Shown: positions 1 through 8,480, numbered from the stretch's first letter. The stretch is DNA of 10,515 bases from Rhodanobacteraceae bacterium (GCA_003233535.1 QIMA01000178.1:1-10515); one strand, 5' to 3'. Notes: a model not told the origin generated them from the sequence alone. Numbers and translations: made by a program.

Positions 1-1166
1 TCGCTTTCGCGCACGAGCGAGCTTTCGGGAACGTTGCAGATAGCCAACCGGCTTAGATACCCGCTACCGCGTGAGTGCCGCAGCGCGGCCAGCGTGTCGC
101 TGGTTTCACCGGACTGGGAGACCGTGACGAACAGCGTGCCGTCAACATTAGCGACGTCTCGATAACGATACTCGCTTGCGATCTCGGCAAAACACTGGAT
201 CCCGGCTAGGCTCTCGATCCAATAGCGCGCGACCAGGGCGGCATGGTGACTGGAGCCACACGCGATGATTCGCACTGCCTTGGTGTTGCTGAGCAATTCG
301 CGCGCGTCCACGCCGAAGATCTCGGTGAGCACCGCTCCGCGGTGAATCCGCCCCTCCAATGTGTCGGCGACTGCCTGCGTTTGTTCGTGAATTTCTTTCA
401 ACATGAAGTGGCGATAACCACCTTTGTCGACGGTTCCGGAGTGCAGCGTTGTCGTCTTAACCGGACGATCTACCGCCTCGCCGGCCTCGTTCAGTACCTG
501 CACCCGATCACGATCGAGAATCGCGACATCGCCTTCTTCTAGATAGATGAAGCGGCGGGTCTGTCCGAGCAACGCGTATACATCGGAGGCCAAATAATTG
601 CCCTCACCTTCGCCCAGCCCAACCACCAGTGGTGAGCCTCGACGCGCTCCTACAACTCGCTCGGGTTCGCGCGTACTCAATACGGCAAGTGCAAACGCGC
701 CTTCCAATCGGGCAACGGTTGCGCGGACTGCGTCTACCAAATTCAACCCCGCAACTTGCTGCTGCTGCTCGATTAGATGAGCGACCACTTCGGTGTCAGT
801 ATCGCTGCTGAACTCATAGCCTACCGCGCGCAATTCCTCGCGCAATTGGGTGTGATTTTCGATAATCCCGTTGTGCACCACCGAAACCCGCTCCTTCGAC
901 GCGTGCGGGTGAGCGTTGCGCTCGCTGGGAATACCATGGGTCGCCCAACGCGTATGCGCAATGCCGATCTGGGCATGTAAAGGCGTAGATTGCTGGAGCA
1001 ACTCGAGTTGACTGACCTTGCCTTGGGCGCGCAGGCGTTTGAGTTGTCCGTCGCCCAGGACGGCAATGCCGGCTGAATCGTATCCGCGATACTCCAGGGC
1101 TTTGAGTCCGCTAATGAGCAGAGGGACAATATCCGATTGGGCCGTTGCAGCGACGATTCCACACAT
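1..1166 (-). CDS. glmS: Glutamine-fructose-6-phosphate aminotransferase (isomerizing), 3' end cut by window edge
   Basis: GlmS converts fructose-6-phosphate and glutamine to glucosamine-6-phosphate, the first committed step towards UDP-GlcNAc, in the cytoplasm. The frame reads 388 complete codons without a stop and leaves the window at base 1; E. coli GlmS has 609 residues, so about a third is missing. The start is fixed by MCGIV: Cys2 becomes the N-terminal nucleophile of the glutaminase domain after Met removal. Other glutaminase motifs are YRGYDSAG (27-34), HTRWATHG (71-78), VHNGIIENH (97-105) and SDTDTE (121-126). The first SIS domain begins near residue 298, with ACGSSHHA (302-309) and SQSGETSDT (350-358). 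The usual CGTSY of the sugar-phosphate loop reads CGSSH here, an uncommon change. No clear Shine-Dalgarno precedes the ATG. It follows glmU by 148 bases on the same strand and is probably co-transcribed. Identity is certain. Confidence 0.97.
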   Translation of the reverse strand, partial: MCGIVAATAQSDIVPLLISGLKALEYRGYDSAGIAVLGDGQLKRLRAQGKVSQLELLQQSTPLHAQIGIAHTRWATHGIPSERNAHPHASKERVSVVHNGIIENHTQLREELRAVGYEFSSDTDTEVVAHLIEQQQQVAGLNLVDAVRATVARLEGAFALAVLSTREPERVVGARRGSPLVVGLGEGEGNYLASDVYALLGQTRRFIYLEEGDVAILDRDRVQVLNEAGEAVDRPVKTTTLHSGTVDKGGYRHFMLKEIHEQTQAVADTLEGRIHRGAVLTEIFGVDARELLSNTKAVRIIACGSSHHAALVARYWIESLAGIQCFAEIASEYRYRDVANVDGTLFVTVSQSGETSDTLAALRHSRGSGYLSRLAICNVPESSLVRES

Positions 1167-1207
1167 AGGGCTAGGTTCAACTCGAGTACAGGGCAGCAAG
1201 TCTAGCC

Positions 1208-1240
1208 CAGCGCCAGCCAAAGGCCAGGGGCGAAGCGCTG
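1208..1240 (-). promoter_or_regulatory. Imperfect stem-loop in the glmU-glmS intergenic leader
   Basis: Within the 148-base gap before glmS, CAGCGC (1208-1213) and GCGCTG (1235-1240) form an outer stem. The enclosed bases can form a second short stem around a UUU loop if G-U pairs are allowed. No U-tract follows, so it does not look like an intrinsic terminator. In enteric bacteria the glmS leader is a target of small-RNA control, but no homology to those elements is visible here. A role in glmS expression is inference only. Confidence 0.25.
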
Positions 1241-1314
1241 ACCGATTGTGACAAGTTCGGGGCAAGTCGTGCAAGAAGCCATCGCATGGACTGTAGAGCC
1301 AGCTATTCCAATGC

Positions 1315-2691
1315 CTACGCCGGCTTCTTTGGTCGCTTCCAACCTTCAACGGTACTTTGCTCACGACTACGGCAAATGCTCAGCGCATCTGCCGGGGCGT
1401 CGTGGGCGATGGTCGAACCGGCAGCTACATAGGCATTCTCGCCAATCACTACCGGCGCGACCAACTGACTGTCGCTACCGATGAAGGCGCCATCACCGAT
1501 GACCGTTTGATGCTTGTTGGCGCCGTCATAGTTGCAGGTGATCACGCCTGCACTGATGTTTACCCGCGCACCAATTTGAGCGTCGCCCAAGTACGCTAGG
1601 TGACCCGCCTTGGCGTTTATCCCGAGGTGGGAATTCTTGACTTCGACGAAATTGCCTAGATGAACGCCTTGTTCCAAGACGGTGCCGGGCCGCAGACGTG
1701 CGTACGGACCGATTTGGCAGGCGCCGCGAGTTTCTACGCCGTCTAAGTCGCAATGCGCGCGTATCTGGGTGCCATCGGCTAGGCTGGCATTGGCAATTCG
1801 GCAAAACGGTCCGACTTGAACGCCATCACCGAGATGCACTCGGCCTTCAAGCACCACATTGGCATCTAACCAGACATCTTTGCCGGCACTCACTTCACCG
1901 CGGATATCTATACGTGCGGGGTCGGCGACGCGAACGCCCTTGGCGCACAGCTCGGCAACGGCTCGGCGCTGAAAGACGCGTTCGAGCATGGCCAACTGCA
2001 GCGGGTCATTGGCGCCTTGGGCCTCCTCGGCATCGGTACAGGGAACGGCCAACGCCGGTCTATGTTCCGCAGCCGCCAGGGCGAACACGTCAGTCAGATA
2101 GAGTTCTGATTGGGAGTTGTCAGCGTGGATACCGCCCAGCCAGCGGCGTAAATCTTCGGCATCGGCGGCAATAATCCCTGTGTTGACGGTCTTAATTCGG
2201 CGTTGTTCAGCGCTGGCGTCGCGTTGCTCAACGATGGCGCTGACCCGGCCATCCCCATCGCAAACGATTCGTCCGTAGCCATGGGGGTTCTCCAAATAAA
2301 CACTGAGCACGGCCAGCGATGCTGCCTGGATTCGGCACAGAATGTCCAGCGTGCTGGCGCGCAGCAGCGGCACGTCGCCGTAGAGCACCAAAACCCGGAC
2401 GTTATCGGGAATGCATTCCAGCGCCAGTTTCACGGCGTGGCCGGTGCCGTTCTGCTCTGCCTGGTGGACCCAGCGTAGGTCCGGACGATCGGCAAAAGCT
2501 GCCTGAACCGCTTCGCCCCGATGACCGTGTACAACGTAGATGGCTTCGGGCTGCAGCTGCGCCGCCGCATCCAGTACATGCTGCAACATGGGCCTACCGG
2601 CGATTGGCAGGAGCACCTTGGGCAGCGAGGAAACCATGCGCCGACCTTCGCCAGCGGCTAGAACGACGATGTGTAATGAGGGTTTATTCAT
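1315..2691 (-). CDS. glmU: Bifunctional GlmU: glucosamine-1-phosphate acetyltransferase / GlcNAc-1-phosphate uridyltransferase
   Basis: Cytoplasmic enzyme that acetylates glucosamine-1-phosphate and then transfers UMP to give UDP-GlcNAc for peptidoglycan and lipopolysaccharide. Length is 458 residues against 456 in E. coli. The N-terminal uridyltransferase domain (about 1-230) shows the nucleotide-binding signature LAAGEGRRM (11-19), the conserved Lys of LPKVL (25), [10 protein letters not shown] (77-86), the YGD metal-site motif (104-106), GYGRIV (138-143) and Asn228. The E. coli signature has GKGTRM, so Lys and Thr are replaced by Glu and Arg; I recall similar sequences in Xanthomonadales. 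The C-terminal left-handed beta-helix (about 255-445) carries ARLRPG (331-336), catalytic His364 in KAGHL and CNYDGANK (386-393). The ATG start leaves MNKPSLH before the first strand. No Shine-Dalgarno is visible and a TAAAAT box lies six bases upstream. glmS follows on the same strand. Confidence 0.97.
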   Translation of the reverse strand: MNKPSLHIVVLAAGEGRRMVSSLPKVLLPIAGRPMLQHVLDAAAQLQPEAIYVVHGHRGEAVQAAFADRPDLRWVHQAEQNGTGHAVKLALECIPDNVRVLVLYGDVPLLRASTLDILCRIQAASLAVLSVYLENPHGYGRIVCDGDGRVSAIVEQRDASAEQRRIKTVNTGIIAADAEDLRRWLGGIHADNSQSELYLTDVFALAAAEHRPALAVPCTDAEEAQGANDPLQLAMLERVFQRRAVAELCAKGVRVADPARIDIRGEVSAGKDVWLDANVVLEGRVHLGDGVQVGPFCRIANASLADGTQIRAHCDLDGVETRGACQIGPYARLRPGTVLEQGVHLGNFVEVKNSHLGINAKAGHLAYLGDAQIGARVNISAGVITCNYDGANKHQTVIGDGAFIGSDSQLVAPVVIGENAYVAAGSTIAHDAPADALSICRSREQSTVEGWKRPKKPA

Positions 2692-2697
2692 AGGTTC

Positions 2698-2703
2698 ATT
2701 TTA
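2698..2703 (-). promoter_or_regulatory. Possible -10 box directly upstream of glmU
   Basis: TAAAAT on the minus strand matches the sigma-70 -10 consensus TATAAT at 5 of 6 bases and ends six bases before the glmU ATG, so transcription would begin at or next to the start codon. No good -35 box is seen (TACGCA at a 17-base spacing matches 3 of 6). With no Shine-Dalgarno, this would fit a leaderless message, but the box could equally be chance. Confidence 0.25.
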
Positions 2704-2722
2704 GGCGGTCAGAGCCTTCGTG

Positions 2723-2753
2723 CGTAGCTTGTGTTGCTACGATCTGCAAGATC
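2723..2753. repeat. Two back-to-back small inverted repeats
   Basis: CGTAGC (2723-2728) pairs with GCTACG (2736-2741) across a 7-base loop. GATCT (2741-2745) pairs with AGATC (2749-2753) across a 3-base loop. The two stems share base 2741. They lie 32-62 bases upstream of the glmU start and would form in a glmU message begun further upstream. Neither has a following U-tract. They could be an operator, a leader structure or chance. Confidence 0.3.
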
Positions 2754-2884
2754 AGACGCGCTGGTCGGCATTTCCAGTCCAAAGCCGCTTGGGGAGTAGC
2801 ATTCATTAGCTCTCCAGTTGTCTCCGATGCTGCTGCGAATCACGTCAATAGTGTGTGTGTCCTGCACGCTAGGCGAGACTGGCC

Positions 2885-2890
2885 TACAAT
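2885..2890 (+). promoter_or_regulatory. Candidate -10 box for the QueD-like gene
   Basis: TACAAT matches TATAAT at 5 of 6 bases and lies 66 bases before the ATG of the plus-strand gene. The -35 region at normal spacing (around CTGCAC, 2862-2867) is poor. It is a plausible sigma-70 promoter on position and -10 quality alone. Confidence 0.3.
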
Positions 2891-2956
2891 GCGCGCCCTT
2901 TTGCGCGTTGTCGGCGGCTGACCTCAGCTATCGTCACTGACTAGAGTTTCCGAATC

Positions 2957-3307
2957 ATGATCGAGATATTCAAGCGCTTCACCTTTGAAGCCGCTCATCA
3001 ACTGTCGGACTATCCAGAGATCCACGGGCACAGCTACAGCGTTGAAGTCCGCTGCCAAGGACCCGTCCGGGATGGCTATGTTATTCGCGAGGATGTCATG
3101 TGCGCCGCGGTGGACAATGTGCGGCAGCAGCTTGATCACCGCATGCTCAATCCGATCATTGAAACGCCGACGTCGGAGAACATTGCCGTTTGGATCTGGG
3201 AGCAGCTAGTCGACCATATGCCGCTCAGCGAAGTGCGGGTGTGGCGAGAGTCTGTCGGTTTTGGAGCGATCTATCGCGGGCCGGCGGAAGATAGAAAAAC
3301 GGCGTGA
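2957..3307 (+). CDS. QueD / 6-pyruvoyl-tetrahydropterin synthase-like protein lacking the catalytic cysteine
   Basis: A 116-residue protein of the T-fold pterin-synthase family (COG0720). Members act on dihydroneopterin triphosphate using zinc and a Cys/Asp/His triad, in queuosine or biopterin synthesis. Visible here are FEAAH with zinc ligand His14, HGHSY with His23 and His25, the LDHRMLN motif with Asp60-His61, PTSEN (71-75) and Glu98 in RES, followed by IYRG. The CxxxHGH cysteine of QueD is missing: position -4 from the HGH is Tyr19 and the segment from AAH to HGH is about six residues shorter than in E. coli QueD. The IDF of QueD is also replaced (VIREDV). The fold and metal site are therefore likely but canonical QueD activity is doubtful, so no gene symbol is given. 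An in-frame TAG at 2942-2944 limits the start to this ATG; the ribosome binding site is weak (GAG, 2944-2946). It is convergent with atpC and divergent from glmU. Its last codons form one arm of the atp terminator. Confidence 0.85.
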   Translation: MIEIFKRFTFEAAHQLSDYPEIHGHSYSVEVRCQGPVRDGYVIREDVMCAAVDNVRQQLDHRMLNPIIETPTSENIAVWIWEQLVDHMPLSEVRVWRESVGFGAIYRGPAEDRKTA

Positions 3308-3329
3308 CTGCTGAGCAGCCACGCCGTTT
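3297..3329 (-). terminator. Intrinsic terminator of the atp operon, overlapping the end of the convergent gene
   Basis: AAACGGCGTG (3297-3306) is perfectly complementary to CACGCCGTTT (3320-3329). Inside, after one A-C mismatch, CTGC (3308-3311) pairs with GCAG (3315-3318) around a TGA loop. In the minus-strand transcript the stem ends in a run of five U (3299-3295), which makes it a strong intrinsic terminator 36 bases after the atpC stop. In the plus direction the stem is followed by only TTTC, so it would stop the QueD-like transcript less well. The TGA of that gene (3305-3307) sits in the stem. A nearby 12-base palindrome (3325-3336) could compete for pairing. Confidence 0.85.
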
Positions 3330-3364
3330 CGAAACGCTTCTTCAGGCAGACAGACTGAAAACGT

Positions 3365-3787
3365 TTAACTCTTCAGATTCTTTCTCAAATGCGCCAGCGC
3401 ATGCAGTTGGGCGTTGGCTTCAGCCAGCTTGGCTTGCGCCTCGCCAATCTCCATCGCGTCGCCGCGATCGACTAAAGCCCGCTCTGCCTCTTCGCGAGCG
3501 AGATTAGCAGCCGCTTCATCAATATCATTGGCGCGTACCGCGGTATCGGCCAGCACCGTTACCACATGCGGCTGCACTTCCAGGATGCCGCCTGAGACGT
3601 AGAAATACTGTTCCGTGTCGTCGGGCATGATGACGCGGACCTGACCAGGCTTGATCCGGGTAATTAGAGGTGCGTGACGGGGCGCAATACCCAACTCACC
3701 CATCTCACCCGATACCACCACCAGCTTGGCGTCGCCGGTGAAGATCTCAGCTTCGGCGCTTACCACGTCGACTCGAATCGTGCTCAT
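3365..3787 (-). CDS. atpC: F1 ATP synthase epsilon subunit
   Basis: Epsilon is part of the central rotor stalk on the cytoplasmic side, joins gamma to the c-ring and can inhibit ATP hydrolysis through its C-terminal helices. The 140-residue product (E. coli 139) has the N-terminal beta-sandwich with [13 protein letters not shown] near residues 6-18, [14 protein letters not shown] about 30-43 and SGGILEVQP about 64-72. A charged Ala-rich helical hairpin follows from about 90 to 140. The frame can be extended three codons to a GTG at 3796, but AAGGAG (3799-3804) is only two bases from that GTG and 11 from the ATG used here. MSTIR also matches the start I recall for Xanthomonas AtpC. It is the last gene of the operon, 115 bases after atpD with a stem-loop between, and is followed by the terminator at 3297-3329. 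Confidence 0.96.
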   Translation of the reverse strand: MSTIRVDVVSAEAEIFTGDAKLVVVSGEMGELGIAPRHAPLITRIKPGQVRVIMPDDTEQYFYVSGGILEVQPHVVTVLADTAVRANDIDEAAANLAREEAERALVDRGDAMEIGEAQAKLAEANAQLHALAHLRKNLKS

Positions 3788-3852
3788 GCTCTCCACTTCT
3801 CCTTGCCAATCTCGCGCCTACTGGTAGGTCCGAGGATTTGGCGCTACGAAGA

Positions 3853-3874
3853 GCCGATCCGAAACGGGATCGGC
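3853..3874 (-). promoter_or_regulatory. Stem-loop between atpD and atpC
   Basis: GCCGATCC (3853-3860) pairs perfectly over 8 bases with GGATCGGC (3867-3874), leaving a 6-base loop. It lies 28 bases after the atpD stop. In the transcript it is followed by UCUUCG rather than a U-run, so it is at best a weak terminator. It might slow or process the message between beta and epsilon, or stabilise the upstream 3' end; which of these, if any, cannot be told from sequence. Confidence 0.5.
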
Positions 3875-3902
3875 CAGTCGCTACTGCAATTTGCGAATCG
3901 GC

Positions 3903-5342
<1,440 letters not shown>

Positions 5343-5396
5343 TCACGCAGTGCGCTTCAAAGGCGTTGTCTATGGCGTCGCTGGCAGGACTAGGAA

Positions 5397-6260
5397 CTAG
5401 ACTGCCGCCGCGCCGCTGACGATTTCTGAAATTTCTTGGGTGATCGCGGCCTGACGGGCCTTGTTGTAAACCAGGGTCAGTTCGTCGATCAGGTCGTTTG
5501 CGTTGTCCGATGCGCTCTTCATCGCGACCATTCGGGCAGCATGCTCAGAAGCCAAATTTTCCAGCGCGCCCTGGTAAACCAGAGACTCGATGTAGCGGCT
5601 GAGCACGTGATCAAGGATTTCATGAGCCGATGGCTCGTAGAGGTAATCCCAATCGTGGTTGGGTTGCGCATCTTCGGACGGCGGCAGGGGCAACAGCTGA
5701 TCGATCGTTGGCTTCTGCGTCATGGTATTGACGAAGTCGTTGTAAGCTAGGTAGAGGCGGTCAACACTGCCGTCGCTGTATGCGTCAAGCACCACTTTGA
5801 TCACGCCAACCAAACGCTCGACCTGAGGCTTCTCGCCCAAATGGGTAACGCTGCCGACCAAGTTCACTTTCAATCGCTTGAAGAATGCAACGGCCTTGCT
5901 GCCAATCGCAACGACGTCGACTTCAACGCCTTTGCTCTGCCATTCATTGATGTCAACCAGCAGTCCTCGGAACATGTTGGAGTTGAGGCCACCGCACAGT
6001 CCGCGATCGGTAGTGATCACCACGTAACCGACACGTTTGACGTCGCTATGCTCGATCAAGAACGGGTGCTTGTACTCCGTATTCGCGGCCGCTAGATGCC
6101 CGATCAGCTGCCGCATCAAGCGTGCGTACGGCCGCGATTCGCGCATCAGATCTTGGGCGCGGCGAATCTTACTAGCGGACACCATCTCCAGAGCGCGCGT
6201 CACCTTTTTGGTGTTCTGCACGCTCTTAATCTGGGTCCGAATTTCGCGTCCACCTGCCAT
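5397..6260 (-). CDS. atpG: F1 ATP synthase gamma subunit
   Basis: Gamma is the rotating central shaft that couples the c-ring to the catalytic sites. The product has 287 residues, the same as E. coli. The N-terminal helix carries [19 protein letters not shown] (3-21) and [12 protein letters not shown] (25-36). [10 protein letters not shown] (84-93) belongs to the central Rossmann-like domain. The C-terminal helix (about 232-287) contains [17 protein letters not shown] followed by [12 protein letters not shown], the family signature. The two terminal helices form the coiled coil inside alpha3beta3. The ATG is preceded by a weak GAGA (6264-6267). It sits 105 bases after atpA and 87 before atpD. 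Nothing in it departs from the family. Confidence 0.97.
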   Translation of the reverse strand: MAGGREIRTQIKSVQNTKKVTRALEMVSASKIRRAQDLMRESRPYARLMRQLIGHLAAANTEYKHPFLIEHSDVKRVGYVVITTDRGLCGGLNSNMFRGLLVDINEWQSKGVEVDVVAIGSKAVAFFKRLKVNLVGSVTHLGEKPQVERLVGVIKVVLDAYSDGSVDRLYLAYNDFVNTMTQKPTIDQLLPLPPSEDAQPNHDWDYLYEPSAHEILDHVLSRYIESLVYQGALENLASEHAARMVAMKSASDNANDLIDELTLVYNKARQAAITQEISEIVSGAAAV

Positions 6261-6365
6261 ATCTTTCTCGTCTTTGCTCGCTGCTAAAGGGCCGCATCTA
6301 GTCGGCCGGAAGTTTGCTTTTGGGCGTCATTCCGACTCGGCTAGGGTCCGGCGCTGCTGACGTTG

Positions 6366-7913
6366 CTACCAGCTGCCGGTTTTCTTGAAGTCTTCGATAC
6401 CACTCTTGAACGCCGCTTCGATGTCGCCATTCCAATCACCGCTTTCGATGACTTGGTCGATCAAAGCACCGTGATTCTGACCGAAATAGGCGTGCAGACC
6501 CTTTTCGAACGCCAAAATTGAGGTCAGCTCTATGTCGTCCAAGTAGCCCTTTTCGGCCGCGTAAACAGACAGTGACATCAATGCAATGTTTAGCGGCGCG
6601 TATTGCGACTGCTTCATCAGTTCGGTGACGCGCTGTCCACGCTCCAACTGGGCGCGAGTAGTGGCATCCAAATCGGAAGCAAACTGCGCGAACGCAGCGA
6701 GCTCGCGATACTGAGCCAAAGCCAGCTTCACACCGCCGGACAGCTTCTTAACGATTTTGGTTTGTGCAGCGCCACCGACACGTGAAACGGAGACACCAGC
6801 GTTAACGGCCGGACGAATACCGGCGTTGAACAAGTCGGTTTCTAAGAAGATCTGACCGTCGGTGATCGAGATCACGTTGGTCGGAACGAACGCGGAAACA
6901 TCACCAGCCTGGGTCTCGATGATCGGCAGCGCGGTCAACGAACCGGTCTTGCCTTTCACTGCGCCGTTGGTGAATTTCTCGACGTAGTCTTCGTTTACGC
7001 GAGCAGCGCGCTCAAGCAACCGGGAATGGAGATAGAAAACGTCGCCTGGATATGCTTCGCGGCCTGGCGGTCGGCGCAGCAGCAAGGAAACCTGACGGTA
7101 GGCAACTGCCTGCTTAGAAAGATCGTCGTATACGATCAGAGCGTCTTCGCCGCGGTCGCGGAAATACTCACCCATCGTGCAGCCAGCATAGGGAGCGATG
7201 TACTGCATCGCGGCCGATTCCGACGCGGCCGCAGAAACCACCACGGTGTGCGCCATCGCGCCATGTTCTTCCAGCTTGCGCACGACGTTGGCAACAGAAG
7301 AGGCCTTCTGTCCTATTGCGACGTAAATACACTTAATGCCGGTGTCTTTCTGATTGATGATTGCGTCAATCGCCAGGGCAGTCTTACCGGTCTGACGATC
7401 ACCGATGACCAACTCACGCTGGCCGCGTCCGATCGGGATCATTGCATCAACGGATTTATAGCCGGTCTGCACCGGCTCAGACACAGATTTACGCCAAATC
7501 ACACCGGGCGCAACCTTTTCAATTGGCGCGGTTTCTTTGGCGTTGACCGGGCCAGCGCCGTCGATCGGGTTGCCGAGGCCATCTACCACACGGCCTAGCA
7601 ATTCGGGACCGATTGGCACTTCCAAGATGCGGCCGGTGGTCTTGACCTTGTCGCCTTCACGCAAATGCTCGTAGTTGCCCAAGATGACCGCACCGACCGA
7701 ATCACGCTCGAGGTTCAGCGCTAAGCCGAAGGTGTCATCGGGGAATTCGATCATCTCGCCCTGCATCACATCGGCTAGGCCGTGTATGCGGGTGATGCCG
7801 TCGGCCACACTTGCAATGGTGCCCTCGTTGCGAGATTGAGATGCCAGTTGGAACTGGTCGATGCGAGCGCGGATCAGCTCACTGATCTCACTGGGGTTCA
7901 GGTTGGTCTGCAT
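6366..7913 (-). CDS. atpA: F1 ATP synthase alpha subunit
   Basis: Alpha alternates with beta in the F1 head, holds non-catalytic nucleotide sites and supplies an arginine to the catalytic ones. The 515-residue product (E. coli 513) has the N-terminal helix [10 protein letters not shown] (5-14) that contacts delta, the beta-barrel domain to about 95, Walker A GDRQTGKT (171-178), the Walker B region ALIVYDD (258-264), [20 protein letters not shown] (281-300) and the arginine finger Arg378 in [10 protein letters not shown]. It ends in KTGSW, as I recall for Xanthomonadales. The ATG has no good Shine-Dalgarno; the gene follows atpH by only 33 bases, so it may depend on coupling to upstream translation. 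A long plus-strand frame inside it (7026-7598) is antisense shadow. Confidence 0.98.
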   Translation of the reverse strand: MQTNLNPSEISELIRARIDQFQLASQSRNEGTIASVADGITRIHGLADVMQGEMIEFPDDTFGLALNLERDSVGAVILGNYEHLREGDKVKTTGRILEVPIGPELLGRVVDGLGNPIDGAGPVNAKETAPIEKVAPGVIWRKSVSEPVQTGYKSVDAMIPIGRGQRELVIGDRQTGKTALAIDAIINQKDTGIKCIYVAIGQKASSVANVVRKLEEHGAMAHTVVVSAAASESAAMQYIAPYAGCTMGEYFRDRGEDALIVYDDLSKQAVAYRQVSLLLRRPPGREAYPGDVFYLHSRLLERAARVNEDYVEKFTNGAVKGKTGSLTALPIIETQAGDVSAFVPTNVISITDGQIFLETDLFNAGIRPAVNAGVSVSRVGGAAQTKIVKKLSGGVKLALAQYRELAAFAQFASDLDATTRAQLERGQRVTELMKQSQYAPLNIALMSLSVYAAEKGYLDDIELTSILAFEKGLHAYFGQNHGALIDQVIESGDWNGDIEAAFKSGIEDFKKTGSW

Positions 7914-7946
7914 GGCGTCTACCAGATAAGAGGAGTTCGGGTGGGC

Positions 7947-8480
7947 TTAGCTTTGCAGCTCTGCCTTGAGTCGAGTGAGTCGGCTACGCAGCGATCCATC
8001 GATCACCGAATCACCGGTGTCGATAATCGCGCCGCCGATCAACTCGGGGTCGATTTCTACGTTCAGGACAATCGCACGCTCAAAGCGCTTCGCCAGTGCC
8101 CCGATTAGCATTTGCTCTTGTGCCGGCTCAATCGGCCCAGCTGTGCGCACTTTTACTTCCAGCGTGCGCTCTGCCTGTGCTTTAAGTTCGACGAATAGTT
8201 CGGCGATCTCGGGCAACAGCGGCAACCGGTCGTTCTCCGCCAACAGGCTAATAAAACGGCCCACGGGACCCGTGCTTTCCTCGCCTTCCGGCAGAAACAA
8301 CCCAGTCCGCTGATCATTGCCCAAACGTGGGTCATCAATCCATTGAGCGCACTCCGGGTCCGACACGAGGTCGGCGGCGGTGCTCAACGAATTTAGCCAA
8401 GCGTCCATGGCATTGGCAGCCTGTGCGGTTTCAAACGCCGCTCGAGCGTAGGGTCGTGCCAGAGTGCGCAGAGTGCTCAT
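7947..8480 (-). CDS. atpH: F1 ATP synthase delta subunit
   Basis: Delta caps F1 and ties the top of alpha3beta3 to the peripheral b-subunit stalk. The 177-residue product equals the E. coli length. The N-terminal helical domain begins with TLARPYARAAFETAQ (6-20), and the C-terminal part carries the family signature ELIGGAIIDTGDSVIDGSL (146-164) and ends SRLTRLKAELQS. The start lies three bases after the atpF stop. Its Shine-Dalgarno GGAG (8490-8493) is inside the atpF coding end, nine bases from the ATG, which suggests translational coupling of b and delta. The segment around 60-71 (LFLPEGEESTGP) looks like a loop rather than the helix usually found there. Confidence 0.95.
   Translation of the reverse strand: MSTLRTLARPYARAAFETAQAANAMDAWLNSLSTAADLVSDPECAQWIDDPRLGNDQRTGLFLPEGEESTGPVGRFISLLAENDRLPLLPEIAELFVELKAQAERTLEVKVRTAGPIEPAQEQMLIGALAKRFERAIVLNVEIDPELIGGAIIDTGDSVIDGSLRSRLTRLKAELQS

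Larger units (their letters stand above)
2692..2956. other. Divergent intergenic region between glmU and the QueD-like gene
   Basis: This 265-base stretch separates the divergent starts of glmU and the pterin-synthase-like gene and should hold promoters in both directions. It contains two adjacent perfect inverted repeats (2723-2753), a (GT)5 run (2851-2860), a -10-like TACAAT facing the QueD-like gene (2885-2890) and a short hairpin of CGCGC/GCGCG (2892-2907). No convincing coding sequence was found: a 37-residue frame at 2827-2940 has no ribosome binding site and no recognisable product. Confidence 0.7.

Noticed and set aside
1167..1314. glmS ribozyme
   Set aside because: The gap is too short and shows none of the conserved core that I would expect; the ribozyme is a feature of Firmicutes and their relatives.
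1698..2174. Plus-strand open frame of 158 codons, Arg-rich
   Set aside because: Antisense shadow of the GlmU beta-helix region; Arg/His-rich composition is typical of a reversed GC-rich gene.
2851..2860. (GT)5 run as a phase-variation tract
   Set aside because: Only ten bases long and outside any coding sequence; too short to support slippage-based switching.
2827..2940. 37-codon plus-strand frame upstream of the QueD-like gene
   Set aside because: No Shine-Dalgarno, includes the likely promoter region of the next gene, and the translation has no recognisable features.
2957..3307. Naming the plus-strand gene queD
   Set aside because: The catalytic cysteine and the IDF motif of QueD are absent, so a specific queuosine role is not supported.
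6290..6307. GGCCG/CGGCC stem in the atpG-atpA gap
   Set aside because: Only five base pairs with an eight-base loop and no U-tract; not distinguishable from chance in GC-rich DNA.
7026..7598. Plus-strand open frame of 190 codons
   Set aside because: It is antisense to atpA, with no ribosome binding site or recognisable domain.
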